A model generated the notes under the pieces. That model searched no databases, had not been told where the DNA came from, and was given only the letters and a program-made list of their open reading frames with translations. Shown here piece by piece: positions 21,501 through 33,800 of a DNA stretch of 46,805 nt. Source of the stretch: Dinochytrium kinnereticum (lineage: Eukaryota > Chytridiomycota > Chytridiomycetes > Chytridiales > Chytridiaceae); assembly GCA_027604005.1 (NCBI GenBank), contig JADGJT010000031.1, positions 55,754 to 102,558 on the forward strand, given 5' to 3'. A program made the translations under genes and the position numbers. Positions within the stretch are counted from its first letter, which is position 1; each line of letters starts with the position of its first letter.

Positions 21501-23444
21501 TATCGCAAGAATTTTATCGGAGACAACAAAACCGGACTTGTACGAGTTCTTCGAGACGGCATTCTGTTCAGCAGCTTCCCGATGGAGGTCATGAATAGCA
21601 CCGGAGATGTCGAGATTATTTGTAGGGGGTGGGTGGAAGCCAAAATCATTGGCATCTTCAGCGTTTTGTCGTTCATGAAGGTTAGATGCGTTTAATCCAG
21701 ACCTTTGGCTGTCATGCACTTTATCCTCTAGGAGAGCTTCGTCAATCTCATCCACAGAGGGCTTTTCCTGAGCGTCTGTTGTGACGGGATTGATATGGGG
21801 CTTCTCCTTCTCAACATCGATGCCATGGACAGGTTTACCTTTATCAACGCCATTATTGTTAGTTGCCTCAATGGATACCGCTTCTTTTCCTTTCCCACTT
21901 TCTTTCGTCGCGGAGGAATTGGAAGTTTCCGGGATACGAGCCTTCGAAAACCTAACAATCCTTCCCGTCTTAATAGGAGGAATCGCACCCTCACTTGCTT
22001 GCCCATTCTTCTCAGCGGCGACAGCCTCCTCCTCGTTTAGATCATATGAAACAACGGCAGCAGTTAGGCGAACCTCTCCGGTCGCACCGTTGCATTCCGG
22101 GAAGTTCGAGTCGGCCGCTAGGGAGGAAATAAGATTGACACTCAAAACCGGAGGCGTCTCAGGGGCCGTCTCAGATGGAATGAGACCCTGGTACGCATCG
22201 ATAACCTGACCTGTAGAGGTCGAGAGCTCGAGCAAAAATGTGTCGACAGTTTTCCTTCTTTAGGGAACATAACAGTCAGATTCAGGTTGAAAAAAAAGGG
22301 ACAGAAGATGAGAATATTTATAGTATAAGCGCACAAGAATACGTAACTTCAGAAAAGAAAACATCAAAACAAAAATGGGGTTTACCTAGATTCAAACTGT
22401 ATGCCTTCTCTAAAAAGGACTTTGCCATTGAATGAGGAGGCAACAATAATGCTTCCAGAGACATCTCCCGCCCCACCTCCAGGTAGAGGTGGAACAATTA
22501 TTACCTTAGCTTTAAGCTGAACTTGAGACTCTCTTAAGATCGCGAGCGGGGAGAGCGTGTACGATACAGCCCAATCGAAACCAGCAATAATTCCATGGGC
22601 CCTTGACGAGCGGGTGTACCGAGCAATCATAATGTTCTCATGGCCCTTTTTGCCTGGATGATATTGCAATAGTGTTGACAATGGTCACATAAGGGCAAAG
22701 ATGGAGGTGTGAAGAGACAAAATCACCAGCTCGTTACTTACCCTTGACGGTCAAAAAACCTACATCTTCAACAATTTTATCATCGTCCTTTCTCCATTTG
22801 GATGCCTTTGGCCGATCGTTTTCATCCACAAACTGAGGCATGGGCAACACAACTTCCCCCCCTGTGAAGAAACCCACAACTATGATAGATCCCCCCTTTC
22901 TCTTTCCCTTCTCATCGGAAACGCCGTCGAACTCTGGTGGAACTGCTACAGCGTCAGTGAACCGGAACGCAGCTTTGGGAGAGATGACGGCAATGGGGTC
23001 CTCAAAAGTCCCATTAGAGGTCTGATGGACGAGGAACCCAGCAGTCCCGTCCTTTGACTCAAGGAACTCGGGATCGGATGGTTTCATCGGTACTCGAACG
23101 ACGCCGCCACCGTAAGTGCCCACAAGCAAGACACCTCTGTTTTGTTTTAGTTTGTTTTTTTTAATTGTGAGGACGGAATAGGTTGAAATGAAACTTACGA
23201 ATCTGATTCGTGCGATGAAACTATACTGTTGATGGTAGCTTTGGCGCTCGCGGTTATGGAGTAGAAAGACAAAACGTCTTTGAGCTTGGGGTCAACAAAG
23301 GCATGCAAATAATCAAATAGACCCACCAGGTGCGGCGTCCTTAACGGAAACAGGGGTAGGTACCGCAATGCCGAGGGCTGTTAGCATCATAATACCCCAT
23401 AGCGCGCGGCCTAATGATCGCTGATGGGAGCGGCAATGATCCAT
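18571..23444 (-). CDS. Large type I membrane protein with KEP-repeat stalk and WGW tail, about 8 exons
   Basis: Not recognised. Exons (minus): 23327-23444, 23199-23220, 22742-23136, 22386-22653, 21191-22257, 20821-21065, 19680-20765, 18571-19560; 1,396 aa. An N-terminal signal peptide (hydrophobic core LWGIMMLTALGIAV) precedes a predicted lumenal part with repeated beta-rich segments (GVLLVGTYGGGVVRV, GSIIVVGFFTGGEVVL, GSIIVASSFNGKVLF, CGIFLAGYHFGG, RVLYLSGSIPSTVSL). About 180 residues of Lys/Glu/Pro/Thr repeat form a stalk, then one membrane span (FFTFVFLIVVVGAVYIIYT) interrupted by an intron. The roughly 320-residue cytosolic tail is Ser/Pro/Gly-rich and carries DWGWEDDD and a terminal DEWGWD. 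Acidic Trp motifs of this kind occur in cargo or adaptor-binding tails, so a trafficking receptor is possible (inference). The 22-bp second exon is the weakest call; an alternative first splice cannot be excluded. Confidence 0.68.
19776..20330 (-). repeat. Lys/Glu/Pro/Thr low-complexity repeat in membrane-protein stalk
   Basis: Roughly 14-residue units of the form AEKxKEEKPTP recur about a dozen times (for example PIAEKGKEDKTTS, LVAEKNKEEKPTK). The repeats end shortly before the membrane span, consistent with an extended stalk. Confidence 0.65.
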
Positions 23445-24811
23445 TGTGATGCCCACAACAAAAACAACAAAGCCTAAAGGTTCCAATGTCCCCCGTGGTC
23501 CTCTCGTCCTTTTAAGCAGCGGAAAGGAGAGTCTTTCAAATCCAATGCTTAGAAACTAAAAGCTCTGCAAGGATAGGGTGCCAGCACAATGATGCCTGGC
23601 GACGTGATGGAAGAGGTTTCAGAAGTCCGCAGAATCCTCAAGTGGAACCAATTTTTTTTCTCTCGACCTGATCAGCCAGCCCAAGACATTACTTAGTCTT
23701 TGTGCGTAGTTTTTGGAACCGTGCTGAAGATAAAAGCAATTACTTCAAGCTGCTGGTTGATGCTTTCTTTATCCTATTCTTCACGATTCTTTTTCATTTT
23801 TGAAGAAGTCCACACTCTGATTTGAGCTTTCAAAACTATTCCGGCTCCCTCTTTCTCTGGGCTTTATGTTAGATGCCCTTCCACTTCATGGGTAGCTTTC
23901 TTGCGCTTAAAATCGAAACATTGAATATCATTATTAAGCTGGATCAAGATAATGTGTAGTGCCGAGTGTGTAAAAGAACATGCTAAGGTCCGATGATCGA
24001 TTCTGGTCCTGAAAATTGGGCAGGTCTGGACGCATTGAGTCAACCCTCTATGCAGGGTTTATGGAATCTATCCGTGAGCATGTCAGAAGGGAATAATAGA
24101 GTCATGGTGCCTATCAATTACAAAAAGGAAGGTAAATATGTAACAAAGGCTCGGGCCGCCAGGATAAATAAATTGCTGCAATTCTCAGAAAGCACTATGC
24201 GTTTCCGTTAAGTTCAAGGTTTGAATATGAGAGAGAAAACTTTGGTGATTGCAATTAGCATTGTTCTTACCAGTGAAGGCAGGATGATATCAGGGCTAAG
24301 CGGTAGAGCACGTCAGCAACTACATTCGCCGTTGAACAGTCAATTCATTATCTTTCAGTACTACGAAGATGTCTTCCAGACGCTCCATCGCTGTGGCAGG
24401 CATGATAAACAAAAGAGAAAAAAAAGTACGCTCCACATAAGCTTCATTCTGAGGCACAATACTACAAATCAAATCCACCAACGCAACAAAATAAATATTC
24501 TTTTCGCGTCTAAAGAAAACAATGACAAAGAAAAAAGGATGAAATGTGCCGAATGAGGGTTTATGAGAAGAAAAAGGATAAATAGAGATGAAATGAAGAT
24601 GTAAAGAAAGCAAAGCATGCACCATCGGATTACTGAAAAGAAATAAAGAGAATGCAAAACGAATGATGAACAGAAAATAATAAACAACATATGATAAATC
24701 TCTTACGAAGTTCTTGAAATAAATGATAATTGAGCAACGAAATCAAAAGAGAAAGAAACAGCAAAACACAAAGTAAAGAAAAACTGAGAAAAAAAAAGTG
24801 GATTGCGGGGT
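23445..24811. other. Intergenic between membrane protein and kinesin
   Basis: 1,367 bp holding the promoter of the membrane-protein gene (a TTAAAA element near 23511-23516 on the minus strand) and the kinesin 3' flank, which is very A-rich on the plus strand (24400-24800). No convincing gene or RNA. Confidence 0.5.
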
Positions 24812-27800
24812 CTAAAAGTTTTCATCTGTCCCGGCCCTCAAGCAGCACCAAGGATTCGCCTTGCGCCTGCGCAGCTCGCGCACTCGAATCTCAAGGTAGC
24901 CACGAGTAGACTCGGACTCAGCCAGCCTACGAAGAGCCTCGTGAACTTCGATCTTTCCCTTTCCAACCTCCGCCTTGAGCGAATCCTCCACGCGCTGAAG
25001 CTCGAGAATTCGGTTGTTCGCTTTCCCCAAAGCAATATCAAGATTGACGACATGTCTTCTGAGTTGCTCCACATAGTCCTTCGAGGTGATCTGGGAGACT
25101 CGCTTCATTGTCAAGAGAACTCGAAGCGGGTACTTAACTGGCGACTCCGCTGGGAGCTCGCCGTCAGGGACTAGGTCATTGAAGAAGACGGACGGAAGGA
25201 AGTAGTCATCAGGAAGCTCCTCGTCTTCCAACGGCAACTCCTGACTTTCAGCGGCGGCAGCCAGCGCAGTCTGAGATCGCCTCTCCGGAAGCGTTCGTGA
25301 CATTCGCTCAGTCCCTTCCTCATGCTGTACATTTCTCGGGTTCATACTCGATCTCGACCGCCTCCTTAGGTTTGCTCCCGACGACGCTGGCGTACGGGCC
25401 GACGAACGATCCCCAGGCGTGACTTCACTCGCGCCGACTGCAGTAGACGATGTGATCGAGTCTCGATAAGCGTGAGCAGCTATCGGCATGGTCCCACGAA
25501 CCTCTTCAGGAATAGTCTGAAGCTCCCGTTTTCCGTAGTTGCCGTTTTGGCTATACGTTACTTCTGTCCGCGTCGTTGTCATAAGCAGCATTTGAAGCCT
25601 AGCAAGTTCGCCCGTCAAACGGTTGATCTCTGAGGCCTGAGTTTGCACAGTGTCTTCTAAATTTTGCAAACTGATAAGAGACTCGTGACCGCTTTTGGCT
25701 GGAGGGGTAGGTGGTTGTTTGCCGACAACAGATACTTGTAGAGGTTTTGTCATCTCGATTTGATCCCTATTCCGAGCCTCAAGAGCTGCAATCTGCGATT
25801 CTGCTGAGGCATTCTTGATTTTAAGGTCGTGTATCTGCCTCTCAGCTTCGTTTAGAGCCTTTTCGAATAAGGGCAGCTGCTGCTCCACTGTCAGCGGTCG
25901 AACAATCTGCATGTCTTCTAAAGGTGTGGAGACAAACATAATCCTCTTATTATGCAGCCGAATGCCAGCAACTCTCGCATACGCGTGACAGACCGAATCA
26001 AGGTATTCACGAAGATTGGTTACTTGGTCGGCTAGCGCATTTCTCTGCTCCGTCAGGATTTCTACTTCTTCGCGAAGGCTGGCAAGCTCATAGGAGACGC
26101 CGTCATACCTAGGGATCGCAGAGGAGGAAGTGGAAGCGTATGAAGAGAGAAGTCGATACATCTCCGCAGCTTCTTTTCTGGCTTCGTCACGCTCCTTTAA
26201 GGCCAGTCCAAGCGTATCGTGTTCAGGAGTCAAAGCGATACCTATAGCGGTCGTAGCTACAGGATAAGATCGCTCTTTTGGGTCAGAAGAGGCTAGTGCC
26301 ATATTCTCTACCAAAGAGGTCTTCATAGACCTCGAAGCTACTTCACGTCTTTCTAGCGAATCAAGGAAGGGAGTGTCAGAAGAGGGAGTCTCAGAAGTTG
26401 ATGCCTCAACCCTTGCGGATCCCAGAAGAGATGTGAGTTTCATAGTCAGCTGCTCGACAAGTAACGATAGACGGTTACATTCGGATTTGTAGTGGGCAAG
26501 CTCTTGATCACTGAGGCTCTTGGAATGGTCGCGCTCGGCCTTAGTCAACTCCAGCTCCTTCTTCATCACCTCTAGCGCCTTTGTTGCTGCATCCAAATCG
26601 GAACGCATGTGTACAATTGTAGAGTCCTTCAATAAGAGAGTGGAGCTGGCTTCGTCGCACATCAAGCGGAGGGATTCGCATTCGGCAAGGCTTTTCTTCA
26701 AAGAATCATCAAACTCTATGCATCGAGCTTCCAGAATCCCAACGTTTGTGGCTGATAATGTAAGATCTCTTTCAAGCGTTTCTATCTTAGCATCCTTCGA
26801 CCTGGCTGTAGAGCGGGCGGATTCGCCTTCACTGCTGCTTTTTTTTAGAGATTGGTCTAACTCGACGCAGCGAGCCTCCAGCGTTGCTAAATTTTGAGCA
26901 GATGAAGCCAGTTCCTTTTCAAGAGTTTCTATGTGAGAAGTGGCTTCATTACAAGCCGAACGGAGGACTTCGCTTTCGGTGAGGCTTTTCTTCAATGACT
27001 CCTCTAAAGCGTTGCATCGAAGCCCTAGATTTTCGAGGTTTGTAGCCGATGTTGCCAGTTCCTTTTCAAGAATTTCTACCTGAGAATGCCTGGCATTCAC
27101 CTCATTGCACTGTAAGCGAAGAGATTCGCACTCTCCGAGGCATTTCTTCAAAGAGCCATCTAGCTCCCTGCATCGTGCCTCCTGAGTCATTAAGCTTTGT
27201 GAAGACAAAGCGAGTTCCTTTTGGAGAGCATCTATCTGGGAATCCTTAGAAATCGCCTTATCACACAGCAAGCGAAGGGAATCGATCTCTCCACGGCTAA
27301 TCTTCAATGAATCCTCTAGCTCCCGGCATCGAACCTCCAGAGTTTCCATATTTTTCGCAGATGTCGAAACTTCCTTATAAAGAGCATCTATCTGAGAATC
27401 CTTAGAGTGCACTTCATCACTTAGTGAACGAAGGGACTCGCTCTCGCTAAGGCTCGTCTTCAAAAAGCCTTCCAACTCGCCGCATCGACCTTCTAAAGCC
27501 TTGACACTTTGAGCAGATAAAGTAAGTTCCTGCTGAAGAGATTTTATCTGAACCTCCTTGGAGCTCGCCTCCTCACACAGTGTGCGAAGGGATAGGCTCT
27601 CTCCAATGCTTTTCTTCAATGAGTCATCTAGCTCACTGCATCGTACCTCCAGAATCTTAATGCTTTGTGTTGACGAGACGAGTTCCTTTTGAAGAGATTC
27701 TATCTGAGAATCCTTCGAACTCATTTCAGCTCTCACCAAACGGAAGGACTCCACTTCAGCAAGACTTCTCTTCAGATGGGTCTCCAGCTCACCGCATCGA

Positions 27801-30800
27801 GACTCCATAATCCCAATTTTGTGAGTAGATAAAGCGACTTCCTTTTGGAGACCTTCCATTTCTGCAGTAACCTTATCGCATGTTGAGCGCAGGGAGTCAC
27901 ACTCATGAAGGCTTTTTTTTAAAGAATCGTCTACCTCGCTGCATCGAACCTCTAGAGACCCAATGGTTTGCGCATGTGAAGAAAGTTCCCTTTTAAGACC
28001 TTCAATCTGAGAATCCTTCGAAATGACTACGGAGCGGAGAGATTCGCATTCCGTGATGCTTTTCTTCAATGAATCGTCCAAGTCCTTGCACCGAGCCTCC
28101 ATAAGCCTAATGCTTTCCACAGATAAGGCAAGCTCCTTTTGAAGACTTTCGATATTGGAATTCTGATCAGAGGCAGGTAGTTCAGACGATAGGCTTCGGG
28201 ATCTAGACTCCTCACTCTCCAAAATCACCGGATGCTCAACGGTAAGTAATTTCTCAACTTGTTCTTCGAGCTGTTTTACGTTCACCTTCAAAACTTTAAC
28301 TTCATCTCTTGATGCGGCGAGCTGAGCGGAGGCCTCCTTAAAAGAGTGCAAGGTTTTGAATGTAGTTGCTTCCATCGTGGCGATGTCGTCTTTCGCCTGT
28401 GCAAGGTTATGATGCTGCTCTGCAAGTCGATCTTCAAGCCGACGAATCTCCTCAGCCTGTTTCCGGCTATGATCCTCAGCTTTGGCGAGGCTTCTCCAGA
28501 GAGACCTTCATAATTTAACAATTCTCAAATTAGTAAAACGTAACGAATATCAAGGAAACTAAAAGTTGCATACATTACAGATGTGTCGCTCGGGATTCCA
28601 TCCATAGATGACCTAGCGGATTTAGAAGACAGTGGAGTTGGAGACGTAGGGGATATTATGCTAGAGCGTAGTGATCTTGTCACGATGGGAGTAGGAGAAG
28701 GAGGTGCGGACTTCGCGGGCTGTCGCTCTGCAATAGATAGTTGATATTCCAGATCTTTTACCCTGGCTTGCAAGCTTTGGCTCTTAAGGCTAAGATCCGA
28801 TGCGTCCACGCTTAAGGCCCTAAGTGAGTTCAGTTCTTTTCCAACTGCTTCGAGCTTCTTTGCTTTGTCTTCATTAGAGGCTTGAAGAATCGCTATTTCT
28901 GACTCCATGGAAGAAATCTTCGAAGCATCGGCCAATTGGGCCTTTTGCAGACGCTCTGTTGCCAAAGCAATAGCGGCTGCCTCTGCTGCTTGCTCATCAA
29001 GCTCGGACATATGGGATCGAAGGGTTAAGGTAATCTCTGAGGAAAGTTCCTCAGCATTGGCTTTATGTCCTTCTAGCTTCGAACGAGCGTCTTCTAGGTG
29101 CGAGAGAGCTTCAGCCTTCTCATCAGACAGCAGACGAATACGCTCTTCCAATTCTTCTATAGTCTGAGACATCTCACTCTTACGAGTATCGAAGAGGTCA
29201 CGAGTCGTCCTGGCGTTCTCGACCGCTTCATCATTAGATGTTGAGAGACTGCGAAGCTTCTCTTGGTACTCGTTCACAATAGCTTCGTGCGCAATTCTGT
29301 CAGCATGAAGTAAACCCTCAACCGTATTGACTTTTTGAATGGCTTCAGCTTGAGAATTCGAGAGCATAACTATCCTGTCTTCCAAATCACGAATCGTACC
29401 CTCATACTGGGCAGTCAAAGCATTTGCAGCAGCGAGATCAGCAGCTAAGACATTGGCTTTCGCTTCTACCTCATAAGAGGACTTCTTCTCTGCCTCTAAT
29501 GCATCTACCGTGACTTTCAAAGTAGCCTCAACATCACTATAAGCTTTCGTAACCTCCTGAAATTTCTTCCTCGCTTCCTCGCTCTCCTGTGCTCTGCCAA
29601 GCTTCTCCATTTCAAGACTTTCGTCTGAAGCCTTAAGAGACTCGTTGCAACGAGAAAGTGAATCTGCCGAATCCCTAAGTTTGTCCGAGAGATTCGTGAT
29701 TTTTGCGTTTAAGTTTGCACGCTCATCTTCCAAAGCTCGAGTACTATGCATTTCTGTCTCCTCCAACTTCATTTCCAACGTAGCCTTATCCCTAAGCATC
29801 TGCTCCTTGGTACTGCTTAAGTCTTTCTGTAGTTCCGCAGCCTTAGCTACTAGACTATTAAGTTCCAGCGTCAGCATTGCACATTTCCTAAGGGATTCCT
29901 CCAAGTCCCCTGAGGTCTCACGGTGTTCTTCGGTCAAGTGAGCGATCCTTTCATTAAACTCATTCGTTTTGATCTCAAACGATCTCTTTCCTGATTCCAA
30001 AAGGGCTTCGAGCTCCGCGATCCTTTTTTTAGCTGCACCCATCTCCTCAGCAGTATGATGCCTTGAAGCTGTCTCCAAAAGCTGTGCCTTCAGATCCGAA
30101 ATGTTCCGCAGGCGGGCTTTAAGACTCTCAATATCATCCTTTAATTTCTGATTCTCTTTAGTAAGATCGGTAGTAGAAGAGCCACTGGTGGTAGGTAAGC
30201 TTTTTGTCAAAATCGCATGTTCCCCCTCCTTAGACTTAAGCTCCGACTGCAAGCTAGCGATTATCGTATAAAGATCTTCAACCTCTTTCTGAGGGCTTCC
30301 GGTGGAATCTGTAGCGGCGGGAGTACTTTCCTCACGCCTGCTCTGTAGGTCTCTAACCAGAGTCTCTACTTCGTCCATCTTCACCAATACTGCTTTTAAT
30401 TCTGCATCTTTGCATGCGAGCGTATCCTCGAGTTCTTTGATCTTGTTCTCATTTACCGCAATACCGATGACGGGAGCAGGCAAGCTCCTCGAGCCTTCGG
30501 CGCTTATCTTAGGTAAGTCATCCTTCACATAAGAGGCTGATTCTCTAATCGCCTCCATCTCTTTTTCGAGAGCGATCGCGCGCGAAGTTACTTCTTCAAG
30601 GCTTTTCTCCGCTGCAATGGCCTTGTTGGCTGCAGTCTCTAGCTCTAAATCCTTTTCATTTATATCAAGGACTAGAAGCTTGATCTTTTCCTCAAGAGTT
30701 TTGTAATCCTGAATCTCCTCAGTCTGCAATTGAACCTCTGCCAAAGATACCTGGATCGTTTGGGCTTCGGTTTCCAGACGTGCTAACTCGGCCGCCAACT

Positions 30801-33800
30801 CTGTTTGCGTGAAGGATTCTGACGAAGATACGTTCCAGGACGATTCTGTCGGCTCCGCAGTATCATTCATCTCCTCTGTTTGCGACAAGGCCTCAATTAG
30901 CGCTGCAGGATTAGTTTGAGCTTCCGCCTCCAGAAGAACGGGCTCGGCCACAAAGTCCGTCTGGGTAAAGGATTCAGATAGTGGGCTCCTTGCAACAGAT
31001 GCTTCTTCTGTCTCCTTCGACTTAAGCTCAGACTGCAAGCTAGCGATTGTCGCATTAAGGCTCTTCAAGTTCTTTTCCACATCCTGAACGCGATTTTCCG
31101 CAATCGCGATCTTGTCGGTTGCAGCTTTCAGCTCAGCCTCTTTGCTGTCAAGAGCTAGCTGTATAAGCCTCGTCCTTTCCTCAGCTTCCTCCGTCTGCGA
31201 CTCGACGTTCGCTAAAGCCGTCTGAAAAGGTTCAGCCACAGTTTTCAGATTGGTTGATTGAGCCTCCACTTCCGTTTGGATAGAAGGTTCAGAAGGGAGA
31301 CTTCTGGATGCAGCCGGTTCCATATAATCGAACTTGTCGGTCTGTGATAGATCATTAGCCACCACCGTTTCTCCAGTTTGAGCTCCCGCATCCTGACGAA
31401 TAGGCTCTACCCTAAACTTGGTTTCAGAGGAGAAGGGCTCAGGTAGAAGGCTTCTGGCTAACGACGCCTGCGCTTCCTTCGACTTTAACTCGGACTGCAA
31501 GATGGCGATAGTAGAGTTCAGCTCGGCAACCTCCTTTTGAAGGTATGCGGTGCTCTCTGCTGCATCTAAAGCATCTTTCATACGCTTGCCCTCTAGGTCC
31601 TTAACATGAGACTCAGCTTTTTCGACTTTAACCCGCACTGTCCTTAGCTCAGCTTCCTTCTGTACGAGTGTATTTTCTAGTTCTTGAATCTTGCTTATGC
31701 TTGATGTCGCATCAATCACGGGAACAGCTAAGCTTCTTGATGTGTGCGCGCTTTTCTCAGGAAGATCATCCTTTGTGTCAAAGACTTGGAGGGCGTTTAC
31801 CTCCTTTTCTAGAGTAGCAGAGCGAGAAGCAGCTTCCTCAAAGCCTTTTTCGGCAGCACTGACCTTTTCGGCTGCTGCCCTCATCTCAGCCTCCTTCTGG
31901 CTCAGAGAAAGTTCCATTTGCTTGATCTTTGCCTCAAGAGCAGCAAGATCCTGAACCTCCTCCGTCTGGGACTGAACTTCGGCGAAAGATGCCTCAACAG
32001 TTTGAGCCTCGGTTTCCTGGCGAATTGGTTCCGCCTCTGCCCCAGTTTGAGTGAAGGATTCAGAAGATTGGGCCTTTCCTAAAGCCAAATCGTAATTGTC
32101 CATATCCTCTGTCTGAGATAAAGCCTCGGTCACCAATGCCTCAGTAGTTTGAGCTTCAGCTTCAAGACGAACCGGTTCAATCTCGATGTCCGTTTGAGTA
32201 AACGACTCCGAGGGTAAGCTTCTTGCCACAACCGCATCATTCATCTCCGTAAGCTGGCCCTCAGATTTCAAGCCAGCAATCGTCAGATTGAGCTCATCAA
32301 GGTTCTTCTCCACACCTTTCACGCGATCTTCGGCAGCACTAACTTTTTCGGCTGCTGCCCTCAGCTCAGCCTCCTTCTGGCTCAGAGAAAGTTCCATTTG
32401 CTTGATCTTTGCCTCAAGAGCAGCAAGATCCTGAACCTCCTCCGTCTGGGACTGAACTTCGGCCAAAGATGCCTCAACAGTTTGAGCCTCGGTTTCCTGG
32501 CGAATTGGTTCCGCCTCTGCCCCGGTTTGAGTGAAGGATTCAGAAGATTGGGCCTTTCCTAAAGCCAAATCGTAATTGTCCATATCCTCTGTCTGGGATA
32601 AAGCCTCGGTCACCAATGCCTCAGTAGTTTGAGCTTCAGCTTCAAGACGAACCGGTTCAATCTCGATGTCCGTTTGAGTAAACGACTCCGAGGGTAGGCT
32701 TCTAGCCAGAACCGCACCGTTTACTTCCTTAGGCTGGCGCTCCGATTTTAAGCCAGCAATCGTCAGATTGAGCTCCTCGAGGTTCTTTTCCATATCTTTC
32801 ACGCGATCTTCCGCTAGAGCGGCCTTGACAGTTGCGGCGTGCAGCTCCGCCTCCTTCTGGCTCAGAGAAAGTTCCGTTTGCTTAATCTTTGCCTCAAGAG
32901 CAGTAAGATCCTGAATCTCCTCTGTCTGCGACTGAACTTCCGCTAAAGATGCGTGAATAGTTTGAGCCTCGGTTTCCTGGCGGATAGGTTCGGCCTCTGC
33001 CTCGGTTTGGGTGAAGGATTCAGAAGGTTGACATTTCGACAAAACGGTCTGTTCCAAGCCATCGTTAATCTCCTCGGTCTGCGATAAAGCCTCAGCCAAG
33101 AACGCGTGAGTGGTTTGAGCTTCCGCCTCTAAGCGTACGGGGTCAGCCATAGAGTCCGTTTGAGTGGAGGATTCAAAGGGTAGGCTTCTGATCTCCGGTT
33201 CCGCCGGCCTCTTTTCACGTTGCTCAAGCTCACGTCGGAGCTCCTCAATTTCAGTCTAAGGGAAGAGCGGGAAACATTAATCAACACTTCTTAACGAAGA
33301 CGGAGAAATGTAAGGAGGCACGTACCATTGCAACCTCAACCATTGCCTTGTAATCGGGTATCGGCTCTTCAACTGACTGCAGGACCTCGCGGCTCTGGTG
33401 GGAGGTTGAGGTGGACGACGCCTTTAATGCCAGTGTAGCCGGATAGTTGAATTGTATGAGGTCGATTTTTATGCGAAGCGGAAAAGGCGGTGAGAAATAG
33501 TTAATACATGAAAAGAGAAGAAACTGCACTTTTGTCCAGCGCGATTATATGCATGTTAAGTCCATCCTATTAATGTAACCCAATCCGACATCCCTCCAAG
33601 TTCTTAGCACGGGGACCAAATGACCCAAACTAGAAAGAGAAACCCGACGTCCTTTGGAGGCGGGTTGGATATAGGGATTAAGAGAGAACCAGAGAACTGA
33701 CCCCCAGCGCGTTCTCATTAAAAAAGAGAAGGAAGGGAAAGCGGGTAATATATCGATAGCGATGAGGTTCCCAAAAAAAAAAAAAGGAGGGGATATATCA

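Noticed and set aside
24296..24360. tRNA-like start (GGGCTAAGCGGTAGAGCACG)
   Set aside because: It resembles an A box, but no B box (GGTTCGANTC) or cloverleaf pairing follows at the right distance.
26630..33180. Regular direct repeats that might suggest a CRISPR-like array
   Set aside because: The repeats are in-frame coding units of 156 and 480 bp without spacers, in a eukaryotic gene.
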